64,000 bases of DNA from Dyadobacter sp. SG02 (GTDB taxonomy: Bacteria; Bacteroidota; Bacteroidia; Cytophagales; Spirosomataceae): the NCBI RefSeq assembly GCF_900109045.1, contig NZ_FNYL01000016.1, positions 62,001-126,000 of the forward strand, read 5' to 3'. This document shows positions 35,543 through 45,027 of this stretch, piece after piece (the first letter of the stretch is position 1; each line of letters starts with the position of its first letter). The position numbers were made by a program, and so were the translations under genes. Under the pieces are notes generated by a model, which saw nothing but the letters and a program-made list of their open reading frames with translations, was not told the origin of the DNA and ran no database searches.

Positions 35543-36742
35543 CTAAAACCTGGACAGCACTTTCTCGGAAACCGTTTGCCCGATGGAAAGCGACGATGTT
35601 GCTGCCGGCGATGGCGCATTGCAGACATTGATGGCCGTTTTGTTTTCGATGATCGAGAAATCATCCAGCAGGCCACCATCGTAGTCGCATGCCTGTGCGC
35701 GTACGCCTGAGCCGCCGGGAATGAGGTCCTCGCTCCGGATTTCAGGGATCAGGCCCTGCAATGCTTTGGTAAATGCGGCTTTCGAGAACGAGCGGTAATA
35801 TTCTCCCATTCCCGTGCGCCAGTATTTCATCGCTACCTTCCGGAAACCCGGCCACGAAAGCGATTCAAGCATTTCGGGCACATTAATGTCCAGTTTGTTG
35901 TAACCTTCCCTTTTGAATGCAAACACCGCATTCGGGCCCGCTTCGATACCTCCTTCGATCATACGCGTGAAATGCACACCCAGGAACGGAAAATTGGGGT
36001 CGGGAACGGGGTAAATGAGGTTTTTGACGAGGTAATGTTTCTCCGGACGGATCTTGTAATACTCCCCACGGAAAGGAATAATACGGACATTAATATTCTC
36101 CGGTTGGGTAAGCTGGGCTACTTTGTCGGAATATAGTCCGGCGCAGTTCACGACGAGTTTGGTTTCAAAAAGTTTCCCGGTGTCTGTTACCACTTCCGAA
36201 TGCGTGTTACGGTTCCTTACTTCGGTCACTTTCTCGCCGAAACGCACCTCGCCGTCCAGTTTCCGGAAGTTTTCGGCGTATTTTTCACATACCGTTTTAT
36301 AATCGATAATGCCGGTGTAGGGGACCCAAATTCCCTCCAAACCTTTCACATGCGGCTCGATTTCCTTCATTTCTCCTTCGGAGATCATGCGGTTATCAGT
36401 CAATCCATTCTGATTTCCCCGTTCGAAAAGGTTACGCAGCAATGGACGCTGCTCTTCGGTAGTGGCTACCACTATTTTCCCACACAAATCATACGCAACA
36501 CCTTCCTTTTCGCAGAAATCAATGAGCATCTGGTAGCCGCGGATGCAGTTGGTGGCTTTCAGGCTTCCGGGTTTGTAATACAATCCGGAGTGAATCACGC
36601 CGCTGTTATGACCGGTCTGGTGCCTGGCCACTTCATTTTCCTTTTCGAGCAGGAGCACTTTCAATGCTGGTTTCTGCTCCTTAATGCGGAGAGCTGTCGC
36701 GAGGCCTACAATGCCGCCGCCTATGATGGTAATGTCGTACAT
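35543..36742 (-). CDS. lhgO: L-2-hydroxyglutarate oxidase
   Basis: This 399-residue FAD enzyme begins with the dinucleotide-binding motif IIGGGIVGLATALRI. It shows HQTGHNSGVIHSGLYYKPGSLKA, RIIPFRGEYYKI and FLGVHFTRMIEGGIEAGPNAVFA, a set specific to LhgO in the DAO family. It oxidises L-2-hydroxyglutarate to 2-oxoglutarate and passes electrons to the membrane quinone pool, clearing a by-product of metabolism. It follows anmK by 23 bases and is probably co-transcribed with it. Confidence 0.94.
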   Translation of the reverse strand: MYDITIIGGGIVGLATALRIKEQKPALKVLLLEKENEVARHQTGHNSGVIHSGLYYKPGSLKATNCIRGYQMLIDFCEKEGVAYDLCGKIVVATTEEQRPLLRNLFERGNQNGLTDNRMISEGEMKEIEPHVKGLEGIWVPYTGIIDYKTVCEKYAENFRKLDGEVRFGEKVTEVRNRNTHSEVVTDTGKLFETKLVVNCAGLYSDKVAQLTQPENINVRIIPFRGEYYKIRPEKHYLVKNLIYPVPDPNFPFLGVHFTRMIEGGIEAGPNAVFAFKREGYNKLDINVPEMLESLSWPGFRKVAMKYWRTGMGEYYRSFSKAAFTKALQGLIPEIRSEDLIPGGSGVRAQACDYDGGLLDDFSIIENKTAINVCNAPSPAATSSLSIGQTVSEKVLSRF

Positions 36743-36765
36743 ATATTCAAATACTTATTCCTTAC

Positions 36766-37959
36766 TTAACCGGGGAAGGAAATTTTCCCCATGGAAACGC
36801 CCGGCACGCCTTTCTTTTCCCCAAAATACACGGCTTCGCCTGCTACCGCTTCATTAGCGAGTACGGCAAACAGTACCGCTTCCTTCGCATCGCCGGATAC
36901 ACCCAGTTCATTGATCAGACGAATATTAATGCCTAACAACCTGCCTATCGCACCCATCAGCACCGGATTATGCGCACCGCCTCCGCTCGCATACACCTCA
37001 AATATTTCACCGAAAGGCATTGCATTGCGGATCGCCTCAGAAATCGTTTCCGCACTAAATCGGGTCAAAGTTGCAATCAGGTCTTTCGGTTCAATCGCAT
37101 TCCGGTTCGAAACCTGCAATGCATTTTCTACATACTCTATGCTGAATACCTCCGGACCGGTGGTTTTAGGAAAAGATTGTTCGAAAAACGATGAATCTTT
37201 GAGCACATTCAGCAATACTGCATCGACGGTGCCGCTGGCCGCAATGCTTCCGTTTTCATCAAATGGTTTTCCAAAATGCCGGCGCGTGAATGCGTCGATC
37301 AATGTATTTCCGGGGCCGGTGTCGGTCGTGAAAACTTGTGACGCATTGAGGTTACCGGGCAGGAATGTGAAGTTGGCGATGCCGCCCATGTTCAGCAATA
37401 TCCGGTTTTCGTCTTTTTGTGAAAACAGAAAGTAATCGCCGTACACGGCCAGTGGTGCGCCTTCTCCTCCTGCGGCAATGTGTTTCTGCCTGAAATCGTT
37501 GAGGGTGATAATGCCGGTTTTAACGGCAATATGGTCACCGTCACCAATCTGCAAAGTCGCATTCGGGAAAGCCGCTATTTTGTGTTGCTTTTGCGGGGCG
37601 TGAAAAACAGTTTGCCCGTGGCTGGCGATCAGATCAACCTCCGAAGGGTCGATACCCCATTCGGCAAGGCATTCCAGGATCATTTGCCCGTGTTGCAGGC
37701 CAATGAATGGGTTTAGCAATACCAATTGCTGAAAATCAATCTGCCTTTTGGCAAAAATCTCCCGAACCGCATTCCTGAAATCCTCCTCATAAGGTACCGT
37801 CTTGAAATACTCCACCTTCAACCGGGTTTCCGGCCCGCTGCCTTCCGCGCGGCAAAGCGCCACATCCAGCCCATCGAGCGAAGTACCCGACATAAGCCCG
37901 ACGATCCTCCGGAACGGCTTGCGGCTCAGCGCGTAAAGCTTTTCAACGTGTTCTTTCAC
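36766..37959 (-). CDS. anmK: Anhydro-N-acetylmuramic acid kinase
   Basis: The 397-residue protein has the AnmK motif RIVGLMSGTSLDGLDVALC near residue 20, LIASHGQTVFHAP, LNDFRQKHIAAGGEGAPL, LLNMGGIANFTFLP and FTTDTGPGNTLIDA. It phosphorylates and opens anhydroMurNAc in cell-wall recycling. This enzyme works in the cytoplasm. The Bacteroidota version is slightly longer than that of E. coli. Confidence 0.95.
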   Translation of the reverse strand: MKEHVEKLYALSRKPFRRIVGLMSGTSLDGLDVALCRAEGSGPETRLKVEYFKTVPYEEDFRNAVREIFAKRQIDFQQLVLLNPFIGLQHGQMILECLAEWGIDPSEVDLIASHGQTVFHAPQKQHKIAAFPNATLQIGDGDHIAVKTGIITLNDFRQKHIAAGGEGAPLAVYGDYFLFSQKDENRILLNMGGIANFTFLPGNLNASQVFTTDTGPGNTLIDAFTRRHFGKPFDENGSIAASGTVDAVLLNVLKDSSFFEQSFPKTTGPEVFSIEYVENALQVSNRNAIEPKDLIATLTRFSAETISEAIRNAMPFGEIFEVYASGGGAHNPVLMGAIGRLLGINIRLINELGVSGDAKEAVLFAVLANEAVAGEAVYFGEKKGVPGVSMGKISFPG

Positions 37960-37972
37960 AAATGGTATGGGT

Positions 37973-38009
37973 AAAAAACGGGCCAGCCTTTGAGTGAGCT
38001 GGCCCGTTT
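37973..38009 (-). terminator. Terminator after the ricT gene
   Basis: On the minus strand AAACGGGCCAGC and GCTGGCCCGTTT form a 12-bp stem followed by a T run. It lies between the ricT stop and the anmK start. Confidence 0.85.
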
Positions 38010-38028
38010 GGATTCGTTGGAAGGGATA

Positions 38029-39708
38029 TTACCCGTTGTTTTCACCGTCGGACGGCGCTCCGTCGCGCGGCGCTCCGTCGGGTTTCGGTCCGGCAGACGG
38101 CCTTTGCTGGCCTCTGTTCCGGTTCCGGTTGTTTCTGTTTCCTTCGTTATTCTTATTTCCTTCGCCGTTTCTGTTTCCCTCGGGATTATTGCCCTTGTTG
38201 CGGGGCTCGCCGCCCGGGTTATCGTTGTTCCCCTTATTTCTTGGTTCGCCGCCGGGATTATTTTTCCCCCGGTTGCGCTGGCCTTCGTTCGGGTTGTTCC
38301 CCTTGTTGCGTGGCTCTTCGCCCGGATTGTTGCCTTTGTCGCGAGGCTCGCCTCCGGCGTTATTTCCGCGGCTTTTGGATTCATCCCCCTGGTTATTACC
38401 ACGGTTTTTCGGCTCACCGCCCTGATTATTTCCGCGGTTTCGCTGTCCCTGGTTTTGGTTGTTACCTTTGTTCGAAGGTGGATTGCCTGCATTATTTACG
38501 GGATTACCGTTTCCGGCATCGCTACCCGCATTCTCGGCGCCACTGTTTTCAACGCCGTTTCCACGGTTTTTACCCGAGCGGTTCTTCTTCTTTTTCTTTT
38601 TCTTCTGCTCGTCGCTGTACTTTTTGTCCAGGTTTTCCAGGTCGCTATTGAGCTTGCCGGGGACTTTGTCCGCACCTTTTTCCGGCTCCGGCGTCAGGAT
38701 TTCGAGTGATTCGGGGATAATATCCTTTTTATTCAACTCAATGATTTCCAAAACCTTGTCGATAGGCACAGGATACCAGTTCGTATCCTTATCGAAGCCA
38801 AACCACATGATTTTCTTGAAGATATCCGTCTTCTGCAAGGTAGCCACGCCCTTTTTGGTTTTCAATGGCGCATCCACCGTCGGAATATCCCGCAATGCAT
38901 CGATATAAGTTTCGAGCTCGTAGTTCAAACAGCATTTCAGCCTCCCGCATTGGCCCGACAGTTTCGCAGGGTTTAGTGAAAGGTTCTGATAACGCGCGGC
39001 GGCGGTTGAAATATTCTTGAAATCGGTGAGCCAGGTGGAGCAGCAAAGTTCGCGCCCGCAGGAGCCTAACCCGCCCAAACGGCTCGCTTCCTGCCGCAAA
39101 CTTATCTGCCGCATTTCAATGCGCACCTTGAACTCCGAAGCCAGCATTTTGATCAGCTCCCGGAAATCCACACGTTCTTCCGACGAATAGTAGAATGTCG
39201 TTTTGGTATTGTCCGACTGGTATTCAACATCCGAAAGCTTCATATTGAGCTTCATATCCCGGATAATCTCACGGGTACGGTAGAGCGTAGGCATTTCGCG
39301 CGCCATCGCCTGCGTGGATTTGTCGAGATCTTTCTCCGTCGCAATGCGGTAGATCACGTGCAGGTCGTCGTTCATCTGGACACTCTTGCGCTTCATTTGA
39401 AGCCGCACGAGTTCACCCTGCAACGATACCGTTCCAATATGCTGGCCGGAAGCCATTTCACAAACCACGTAGTCGCCTGTGACGAATTCCAGCTGATTTA
39501 TATTCCGGAAATATTCCTTTCTGCCTCCTTTGAACTTGACTTCGACTACATCAAAACGCTGTCCCGACGGCACGTCCATGTGACTGAGCCAATCGAAAAC
39601 ATTCATTTTATTGCATCCGCCCGTTCCGCAGCTTCCTTTACTTCCACACCCCGAGACAGCCGTACCGTTAGTACCGCAGCCCCCGGATGAACATGATCCA
39701 CATCCCAT
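38029..39708 (-). CDS. RicT/PSP1-family protein with cysteine-rich N-terminus and repetitive disordered tail
   Basis: The 559-residue protein starts with a Cys/Gly-rich head (GCGSCSSGGCG), then the PSP1 core (about 45-300; GDYVVCEMASGQHIGTVSL, SEERVDFRELIKMLASEFKVRIEMRQI, SRLGGLGSCGRELCCSTWL, LSGQCGRLKCCLNYE). The cysteines in the core match those that hold iron-sulfur clusters in the Bacillus RicT/YaaT complex, linked to RNA maturation and development. A disordered tail of about 190 residues follows a KKKKKKN block and repeats units like NNPGGEPRNKG. The tail is unusual; its Gly/Asn/Arg content looks like an RNA-binding low-complexity region. Confidence 0.88.
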   Translation of the reverse strand: MGCGSCSSGGCGTNGTAVSGCGSKGSCGTGGCNKMNVFDWLSHMDVPSGQRFDVVEVKFKGGRKEYFRNINQLEFVTGDYVVCEMASGQHIGTVSLQGELVRLQMKRKSVQMNDDLHVIYRIATEKDLDKSTQAMAREMPTLYRTREIIRDMKLNMKLSDVEYQSDNTKTTFYYSSEERVDFRELIKMLASEFKVRIEMRQISLRQEASRLGGLGSCGRELCCSTWLTDFKNISTAAARYQNLSLNPAKLSGQCGRLKCCLNYELETYIDALRDIPTVDAPLKTKKGVATLQKTDIFKKIMWFGFDKDTNWYPVPIDKVLEIIELNKKDIIPESLEILTPEPEKGADKVPGKLNSDLENLDKKYSDEQKKKKKKKNRSGKNRGNGVENSGAENAGSDAGNGNPVNNAGNPPSNKGNNQNQGQRNRGNNQGGEPKNRGNNQGDESKSRGNNAGGEPRDKGNNPGEEPRNKGNNPNEGQRNRGKNNPGGEPRNKGNNDNPGGEPRNKGNNPEGNRNGEGNKNNEGNRNNRNRNRGQQRPSAGPKPDGAPRDGAPSDGENNG

Positions 39709-39723
39709 AATTACTCCGCTTCA

Positions 39724-41013
39724 TCAATCGTTATAACGAATTAAATCCACGCCAATATCGTGCCGGAAATACTTTCCTTCGTATTGCACTGCCTGTGCAG
39801 CCCGCTGTGACTTGTGCACCGCGTTTTCGAGGGAATTGGCAAGGCCCGTCAAGGCCATCACCCGTCCTCCGTTCGTCACGACTTCGGCGTTTGCATTAAA
39901 AGTGGTTCCTGCATGGAACACATGCACATCATCCACTTTTTCTGTTCCCGAAATGACTTTTCCTTTTTCGTAATCTTCGGGATAACCGCCCGAAACTACC
40001 ACCGTCGTCACGGCCACTTGCGGTGAGATCTGCAAATCGAAATCATGCAGGGTACCCTTGGCCGTCGATGCCATGAGCATCGCAAAATCCGACTGGATAC
40101 GGGGGATTACTACTTCGGTTTCGGGATCGCCCATCCGGACGTTGTATTCAATCACATAAGGCTCACCTTTGATGTTCATCAAACCGATGAATATAAAGCC
40201 TACATATTTAATTCCTTCACTTTGAAGACCGAACAATGTCGGCTTTACCACCTTCTCTTCTACCTTCCTGATAAAGTTCGCATCTGCAAACACGACGGGC
40301 GACACCGCGCCCATTCCGCCCGTATTGAGGCCCGTATCGTTTTCGCCGATACGCTTGTAATCCTTCGCTTCGGGAAGGATTTTATAATGCTCTCCATCAG
40401 TAAGTACAAAAACCGACAATTCTATCCCTTTCAGGAATTGTTCGATCACAACTTTGTTACCCGCCTTCCCGAATTTCCCATCCAGCAGCATCTCGCGGAA
40501 CGCCTGTATAGCGTCGGAATGCTTCTCGGCGATGATCACACCTTTCCCCGCCGCGAGGCCGTCTGCCTTAAGTACGATCGGTAGTGAATGGTTTTCGAGG
40601 TATTCCAGACCTACTTCCAGATTTTCGGCAGTAAATGTCCGTGACGCGGCGGTTGGAATGCCGTATTTGTCCATAAACTGCTTCGAGAAGTCCTTGCTTC
40701 CTTCGAGCTGTGCACCGGCTTTGTCCGGACCGATGATCCGCACTTTGGAAAGGTCTTCCCGTGCATTGAAATAATCGACCACCCCGTTTACCAGCGGTTC
40801 TTCGGGGCCTACGATCACGAGTTCGATGTTATTTTCAATTACCGCGTTGGCAATGGCGTCAAAATCGTTATAAGAAAAGGATAGGTTCGTTGCTATGCCC
40901 GCTGTCCCGGCGTTTCCGGGAGCCATAAATAAGGTATCGCAAAGAGGGCTTTGGGCTATTTTCCAGGCAAAAGCGTGTTCTCTTCCGCCCGATCCCAAGA
41001 TGAGTATGTTCAT
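39724..41013 (-). CDS. purD: Phosphoribosylamine-glycine ligase
   Basis: PurD joins glycine to phosphoribosylamine in purine synthesis. The 429-residue ATP-grasp enzyme opens ILILGSGGREHAFAWKI, has GPEEPLVNGVVD, LPIVLKADGLAAGKGVII (ATP loop), NTGGMGAVSPV and EYNVRMGDPETEVVIPRI. Length is standard. It is between recQ and ricT, each with short gaps, in an apparent minus-strand operon. Confidence 0.97.
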   Translation of the reverse strand: MNILILGSGGREHAFAWKIAQSPLCDTLFMAPGNAGTAGIATNLSFSYNDFDAIANAVIENNIELVIVGPEEPLVNGVVDYFNAREDLSKVRIIGPDKAGAQLEGSKDFSKQFMDKYGIPTAASRTFTAENLEVGLEYLENHSLPIVLKADGLAAGKGVIIAEKHSDAIQAFREMLLDGKFGKAGNKVVIEQFLKGIELSVFVLTDGEHYKILPEAKDYKRIGENDTGLNTGGMGAVSPVVFADANFIRKVEEKVVKPTLFGLQSEGIKYVGFIFIGLMNIKGEPYVIEYNVRMGDPETEVVIPRIQSDFAMLMASTAKGTLHDFDLQISPQVAVTTVVVSGGYPEDYEKGKVISGTEKVDDVHVFHAGTTFNANAEVVTNGGRVMALTGLANSLENAVHKSQRAAQAVQYEGKYFRHDIGVDLIRYND

Positions 41014-41068
41014 AACTGGTTTTAAAAATTCAAAATATACTGATTGTCCGGCAAGTACTCCGGGGGTG

Positions 41069-43282
41069 CTAGTTGGCTAGTTCCGATAAAAACTTGATCC
41101 GCATCAGCCGCAATTCTTCTTCACTGACCTCTTCGCCCTCAAATTCGTTCAACGCGGTGCTGATGTTATCGGTTTCGGCGGTCATAAAGTAATCGTAAAT
41201 GTCCTGTTGCCGCTCGCGGTCGATCACCTGGTTGATATAATAGTCCAGGTTAAGCTTCGTGCCGGAGTAGCAAATGTGTTCCACTTCTTCGATCACATCG
41301 GCCAATGCAAGATCTTTCACTTCGGCAATCTCGTCAAGGCTTACCTTCCTGTCGACCTGCTGGATGATAAAAATCTTGATTTTGGATTTGTTGACCGTGG
41401 ATTTGATCACCACGTCTTTCGCCGTCTCGATCTCGTTTTCTTCCACATAGCGCGAAATGAGTTCTATAAACGGCCGGCCAAACTTCTGCACTTTACCCAT
41501 TCCGACGCCGTTGATCTGCGCCATTTCCTGTTGGGTAGTCGGGTAAGTAGTGGCCATTTCTTCCATCGAAGGGTCCTGGAAGATCACATACGGCGGCAGG
41601 TTTTTCTCCTTCGCCACCTTTTTACGCAATGCTTTCAGCATTCCGAGCAATGCCTCGTCGTATGCATGCGCGCTCCCGTTTCCGTTCACGGCCTCCTTAT
41701 CGTCGTCCTCCGGTTTCACTTCCTCCTCGTCGAAGTTGTGGTCCTTTTGAAGGGTGATGGGATAAGGGTCGTTCAGGTATCTGGAGCCTTTTTCGCCCAG
41801 CCTGATCACGCCATAATTCTCAACGTCTTTTTCAAGATAGTTAAGAATCACAAGCTGGCGGATGGCCGACACCCAGTAATCGCGTGATTCATTCAGTTCC
41901 AATCCTTTACCAAAAACTTCCAGCTGGTCGTGCTCGTAGCTTTTCACATACTGGTTGTCGGTGGATGTGAGCAAATCTGCAATGTGATCGGCGTCGAAAC
42001 GCTGCTCGGTCAATGCAACCGATTTGAGGATAAGGATTACATCGTCCTGTACTTTCAATTTCTCTGTCGGCTTGTTGCAATTGTCGCAAAAACCGCAATC
42101 TTTTTCGAGATACTCCCCGAAATAACTCAGCAATTGCCGTCGGCGGCACACGCCCAATGTCGAATAGGCGACCATTTCATTCAGCAAATGGCGTGCATTG
42201 TCGCGTTCGGTAACGGTTTTGTCCTTGTTGAATTTTTCGAGCTTCTGGATGTCGTCGTAGCTGTAAAACATCAGACAGTTACCTTCCAGCCCGTCACGAC
42301 CGGCGCGGCCCGTTTCCTGGTAATAACCTTCGAGCGACTTGGGCACGTCGTAATGGATCACAAAACGCACATCCGGCTTGTCGATCCCCATCCCGAAAGC
42401 GATCGTCGCCACGATCACGTCGCATTCCTCGTTCAGGAACGCGTCCTGATTCGCCATCCGCGTGTTGGCGTCGAGGCCGGCATGGTACGGTAATGCACGT
42501 ACGTCGTTGACATTCAATAGCTCCGCCACTTCTTCTACCGTCTTCCGGCTGAGGCAATATACAATGCCCGACTTGCCTTTGTTGTTGCGGATATAGCGGA
42601 TGAGTTGCTTCTTGATATCCTTTTTCGGACGGATCTCGTAGTAAAGGTTTTTACGGTTAAAAGAAGACTTAAACGTCTCTGCCTCTTCCATTTGCAGGTT
42701 TTTGCGAATATCCTGCTGCACTTTGGGCGTCGCCGTAGCCGTGAGTGCGATAATGGGGAGCCTTCCGATATTCTCTATAATCCCGTAAATGCGGCGGTAT
42801 TCAGGGCGAAAATCGTGACCCCATTCCGAAATACAATGCGCCTCGTCGATGGCTACGAACGAGATTTGTACCCTTTTTAGAAAATCGAGGTTATCCTCTT
42901 TGGTGAGCGATTCAGGGGCGATGTAAAGCAGTTTCAGGCTTCCGTCGAGCGCGTCGGTTTTGACGCGCGTCATTTCGGCTTTGGTAAGCGTGGAATTCAG
43001 GAATTGTGCATTGATACCGAACGCAGTAAGCTGGTCGACCTGGTTTTTCATCAGGGCGATCAGCGGGGAAATCACGATGGTCAGTCCGTCGCTGACGAGG
43101 GCAGGAAGCTGGTAGCAGAGTGACTTACCTGCGCCCGTGGGCATAATCACGAATGTATTTTTACCTAAAAGGATATTTTGTATGATAACTTCCTGATCTC
43201 CGCGGAATTGACTGTATCCAAATATTTCTTTAAGCTTCCCTTTTAATGTGTCGGTCACGACTTTATCAACCTGCTGTACCAT
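41069..43282 (-). CDS. recQ: ATP-dependent DNA helicase RecQ
   Basis: The 737-residue protein has the superfamily-2 helicase core with MPTGAGKS (Walker A, 48-54), AIDEAHCISEWGHDFRPEYR (DEAH box) and the motif VI region YYQETGRAGRDG. A RecQ-specific zinc-binding region (CGFCDNC), a winged-helix domain and an HRDC domain (about 565-645, LRKKVAKEKNLPPYVIFQDPSM) follow. The C-terminus adds about 100 residues beyond HRDC, as in other Bacteroidota RecQ. It acts at stalled forks and in recombination. Confidence 0.97.
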   Translation of the reverse strand: MVQQVDKVVTDTLKGKLKEIFGYSQFRGDQEVIIQNILLGKNTFVIMPTGAGKSLCYQLPALVSDGLTIVISPLIALMKNQVDQLTAFGINAQFLNSTLTKAEMTRVKTDALDGSLKLLYIAPESLTKEDNLDFLKRVQISFVAIDEAHCISEWGHDFRPEYRRIYGIIENIGRLPIIALTATATPKVQQDIRKNLQMEEAETFKSSFNRKNLYYEIRPKKDIKKQLIRYIRNNKGKSGIVYCLSRKTVEEVAELLNVNDVRALPYHAGLDANTRMANQDAFLNEECDVIVATIAFGMGIDKPDVRFVIHYDVPKSLEGYYQETGRAGRDGLEGNCLMFYSYDDIQKLEKFNKDKTVTERDNARHLLNEMVAYSTLGVCRRRQLLSYFGEYLEKDCGFCDNCNKPTEKLKVQDDVILILKSVALTEQRFDADHIADLLTSTDNQYVKSYEHDQLEVFGKGLELNESRDYWVSAIRQLVILNYLEKDVENYGVIRLGEKGSRYLNDPYPITLQKDHNFDEEEVKPEDDDKEAVNGNGSAHAYDEALLGMLKALRKKVAKEKNLPPYVIFQDPSMEEMATTYPTTQQEMAQINGVGMGKVQKFGRPFIELISRYVEENEIETAKDVVIKSTVNKSKIKIFIIQQVDRKVSLDEIAEVKDLALADVIEEVEHICYSGTKLNLDYYINQVIDRERQQDIYDYFMTAETDNISTALNEFEGEEVSEEELRLMRIKFLSELAN

Positions 43283-43374
43283 ACTCTGTTCACAAAATGG
43301 TTATTCCAAACTTCCCTATCTTTGCGCTTTGAAATAAATAATGACTTTTTGTCTCTCTAAACTGTGTTTCAGAT

Positions 43375-44349
43375 TTGAAATTAATAAAAAATATTCAGTC
43401 AACCGCAAAAGAAGTATTACGTCAGGAGGCAGAAGCCATACGTAATGTGATTGAATTGATTGATGATGAATTTGAAAAATGCGTATATGCCATTTTACAT
43501 TCCGGTGGGCGCGTTGTAGTCTCTGGTGTGGGTAAAAGCGCCATTGTAGGACAGAAGATTGTAGCCACGCTGAACTCCACGGGTACGCCGGCATTATTTA
43601 TGCACGCCGCCGACGCGATCCACGGCGATCTGGGCATGATCCAGGACAACGACGTGGTGATCGTGATCTCCAAAAGCGGCGATACGCCGGAGATCAAAGT
43701 ACTTGTGCCCTTATTGAAGCGGACGGGCGTTCAGATGATCGCAATGGTGAGCAACAAGAATTCCTATCTTGCCCAAAACTGCATTCTCACGCTCCACGCA
43801 CATGCCCCGGCGGAGGCGGACCCGCTCAATCTTGCGCCTACTACAAGTACTTCCGTCACGATGGCCCTCGGCGATGCATTGGCCATTTGCCTGCTCGAAG
43901 CGCGCGGCTTCACACACGACGATTTTGCCCGTTACCATCCCGGCGGCTCATTAGGCAAGCGGCTTTACCTCAAGGTCTGCGACATTTACCCGCATAATGC
44001 ATTACCTACCGTGAATGAGGCGGCTACATTGCAGGAGGTGATCCTGGAAATGACTTCGAAGCGGCTTGGAGCCACAGCGGTAGTAAGCGAAAATGGCTTG
44101 ATGGCGGGGATTATTACAGACGGCGATCTCCGGAGAATGCTGAAAACCTATGGCGCAGCGGGGTTATTGGACTTGCACGCTCACAACATTATGACAAAAA
44201 TGCCGATCACGGTTTCGCCGGATGAATATGCGGTGAATGCATTGGAGATCATGCAATCGAAGAGCATTACGCAGGTGGTGGTGGTAGAAGAGGGTAAGGC
44301 GCTGGGGTTCGTGCATTTGCACGATTTATTGCGCGAGGGATTGGTGTAG
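43375..44349 (+). CDS. kdsD: Arabinose-5-phosphate isomerase (KdsD/KpsF)
   Basis: The 324-residue protein has a SIS domain (about 30-175; GRVVVSGVGKSAIVGQKIVATLNSTGTPA, IVISKSGDTPEIK) and two CBS domains (about 205-324; MTKMPITVSPDEYAVNAL). It makes arabinose-5-phosphate for Kdo synthesis in lipopolysaccharide. No ATG precedes the conserved part; the start is the TTG at 43375 (MKLIKNIQSTAKEVL), a rarer codon. A -7-like element TATCTTTG lies at 43317-43324, without a clear TTG at the right distance. Confidence 0.93.
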   Translation: MKLIKNIQSTAKEVLRQEAEAIRNVIELIDDEFEKCVYAILHSGGRVVVSGVGKSAIVGQKIVATLNSTGTPALFMHAADAIHGDLGMIQDNDVVIVISKSGDTPEIKVLVPLLKRTGVQMIAMVSNKNSYLAQNCILTLHAHAPAEADPLNLAPTTSTSVTMALGDALAICLLEARGFTHDDFARYHPGGSLGKRLYLKVCDIYPHNALPTVNEAATLQEVILEMTSKRLGATAVVSENGLMAGIITDGDLRRMLKTYGAAGLLDLHAHNIMTKMPITVSPDEYAVNALEIMQSKSITQVVVVEEGKALGFVHLHDLLREGLV

Positions 44350-44380
44350 CAGGAAGGGGACGTTCGCGCGGACTTGCAAT

Positions 44381-44467
44381 ATGTCATCCAGAGCGCAGTC
44401 GAAGGGTGAGCGAAGTCGAAGGGCATTGCATCACGCAACTATCCTTCGACTTCGTTCAGGATGACAT
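44381..44467. repeat. Dispersed palindromic repeat (GTCATCC ... GGATGAC family)
   Basis: ATGTCATCC (44381-44389) and GGATGACAT (44459-44467) enclose AGCGCAGTCGAAGG, AGCGAAGTCGAAGG and CCTTCGACTTCG. It lies between convergent kdsD and the DUF4293 gene and could fold as a hairpin terminator. Its core matches the repeats near 24.5 and 48.25 kb. Confidence 0.8.
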
Positions 44468-44478
44468 AACTTTTGATA

Positions 44479-44955
44479 TTATCTGAATCTTTTCGATTGC
44501 TGTACCTCGCGCTCGTCCTTGCGGATGAAACGGTTGGCAAACACGTTGGCGAGCATGGCGCCTACCAATCCGTAAAAACCGATATCATATTTGCCGGTCA
44601 GTTCCGGATCGAACAGCTTCGCCGTTTTGTAAAAGGTGAAGTAGATTACCAGACCCATTGTCACGGTCATCAATATCGAATTCACCGCACACAAGGCCGA
44701 TTGCAGAATGCGGTTTTTGAACTGTAAAATCGCGTAGGCTGCTACACCGGCTGTAAGGATGGCCAGCGCGACGAGGTAATATACCGGCTGGACATTGGAT
44801 TGAACTTCATTGATCTGATGATGCAGCCTCAGGGCCGTCAGATCGGCACTTTGTCCTCTTGCTAATGCTACTTTCGACCAGATCGGGAAGGCAAGGAAAA
44901 TACCCATTCCGATGACGACCATTGCGAGGAAGATAGTTTGAATACGTTGTAACAT
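44479..44955 (-). CDS. DUF4293 membrane protein
   Basis: The 158-residue protein has four predicted transmembrane helices and begins MLQRIQTIFLAMVVIGMGIFLAFPIW, the typical DUF4293 opening in Bacteroidota. The C-terminal tail is basic (RFIRKDEREVQQSKRFR). The function is unknown. It is 72 bases downstream of rimO on the same strand. Confidence 0.88.
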   Translation of the reverse strand: MLQRIQTIFLAMVVIGMGIFLAFPIWSKVALARGQSADLTALRLHHQINEVQSNVQPVYYLVALAILTAGVAAYAILQFKNRILQSALCAVNSILMTVTMGLVIYFTFYKTAKLFDPELTGKYDIGFYGLVGAMLANVFANRFIRKDEREVQQSKRFR

Positions 44956-45027
44956 GCTTTTTTAAGAATTGTTCTTTTTCAAATGATCGGCAAATTTAGG
45001 CAAAGACACCATTTGCCGGAAATAGCA

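Noticed and set aside
37990..38709. 239-codon hydrophobic frame on the plus strand opposite ricT
   Set aside because: It exists only because the repetitive Asn/Gly/Arg/Lys tail of ricT reads as hydrophobic residues on the other strand; the ricT frame has the conserved domain and direction of its neighbours.
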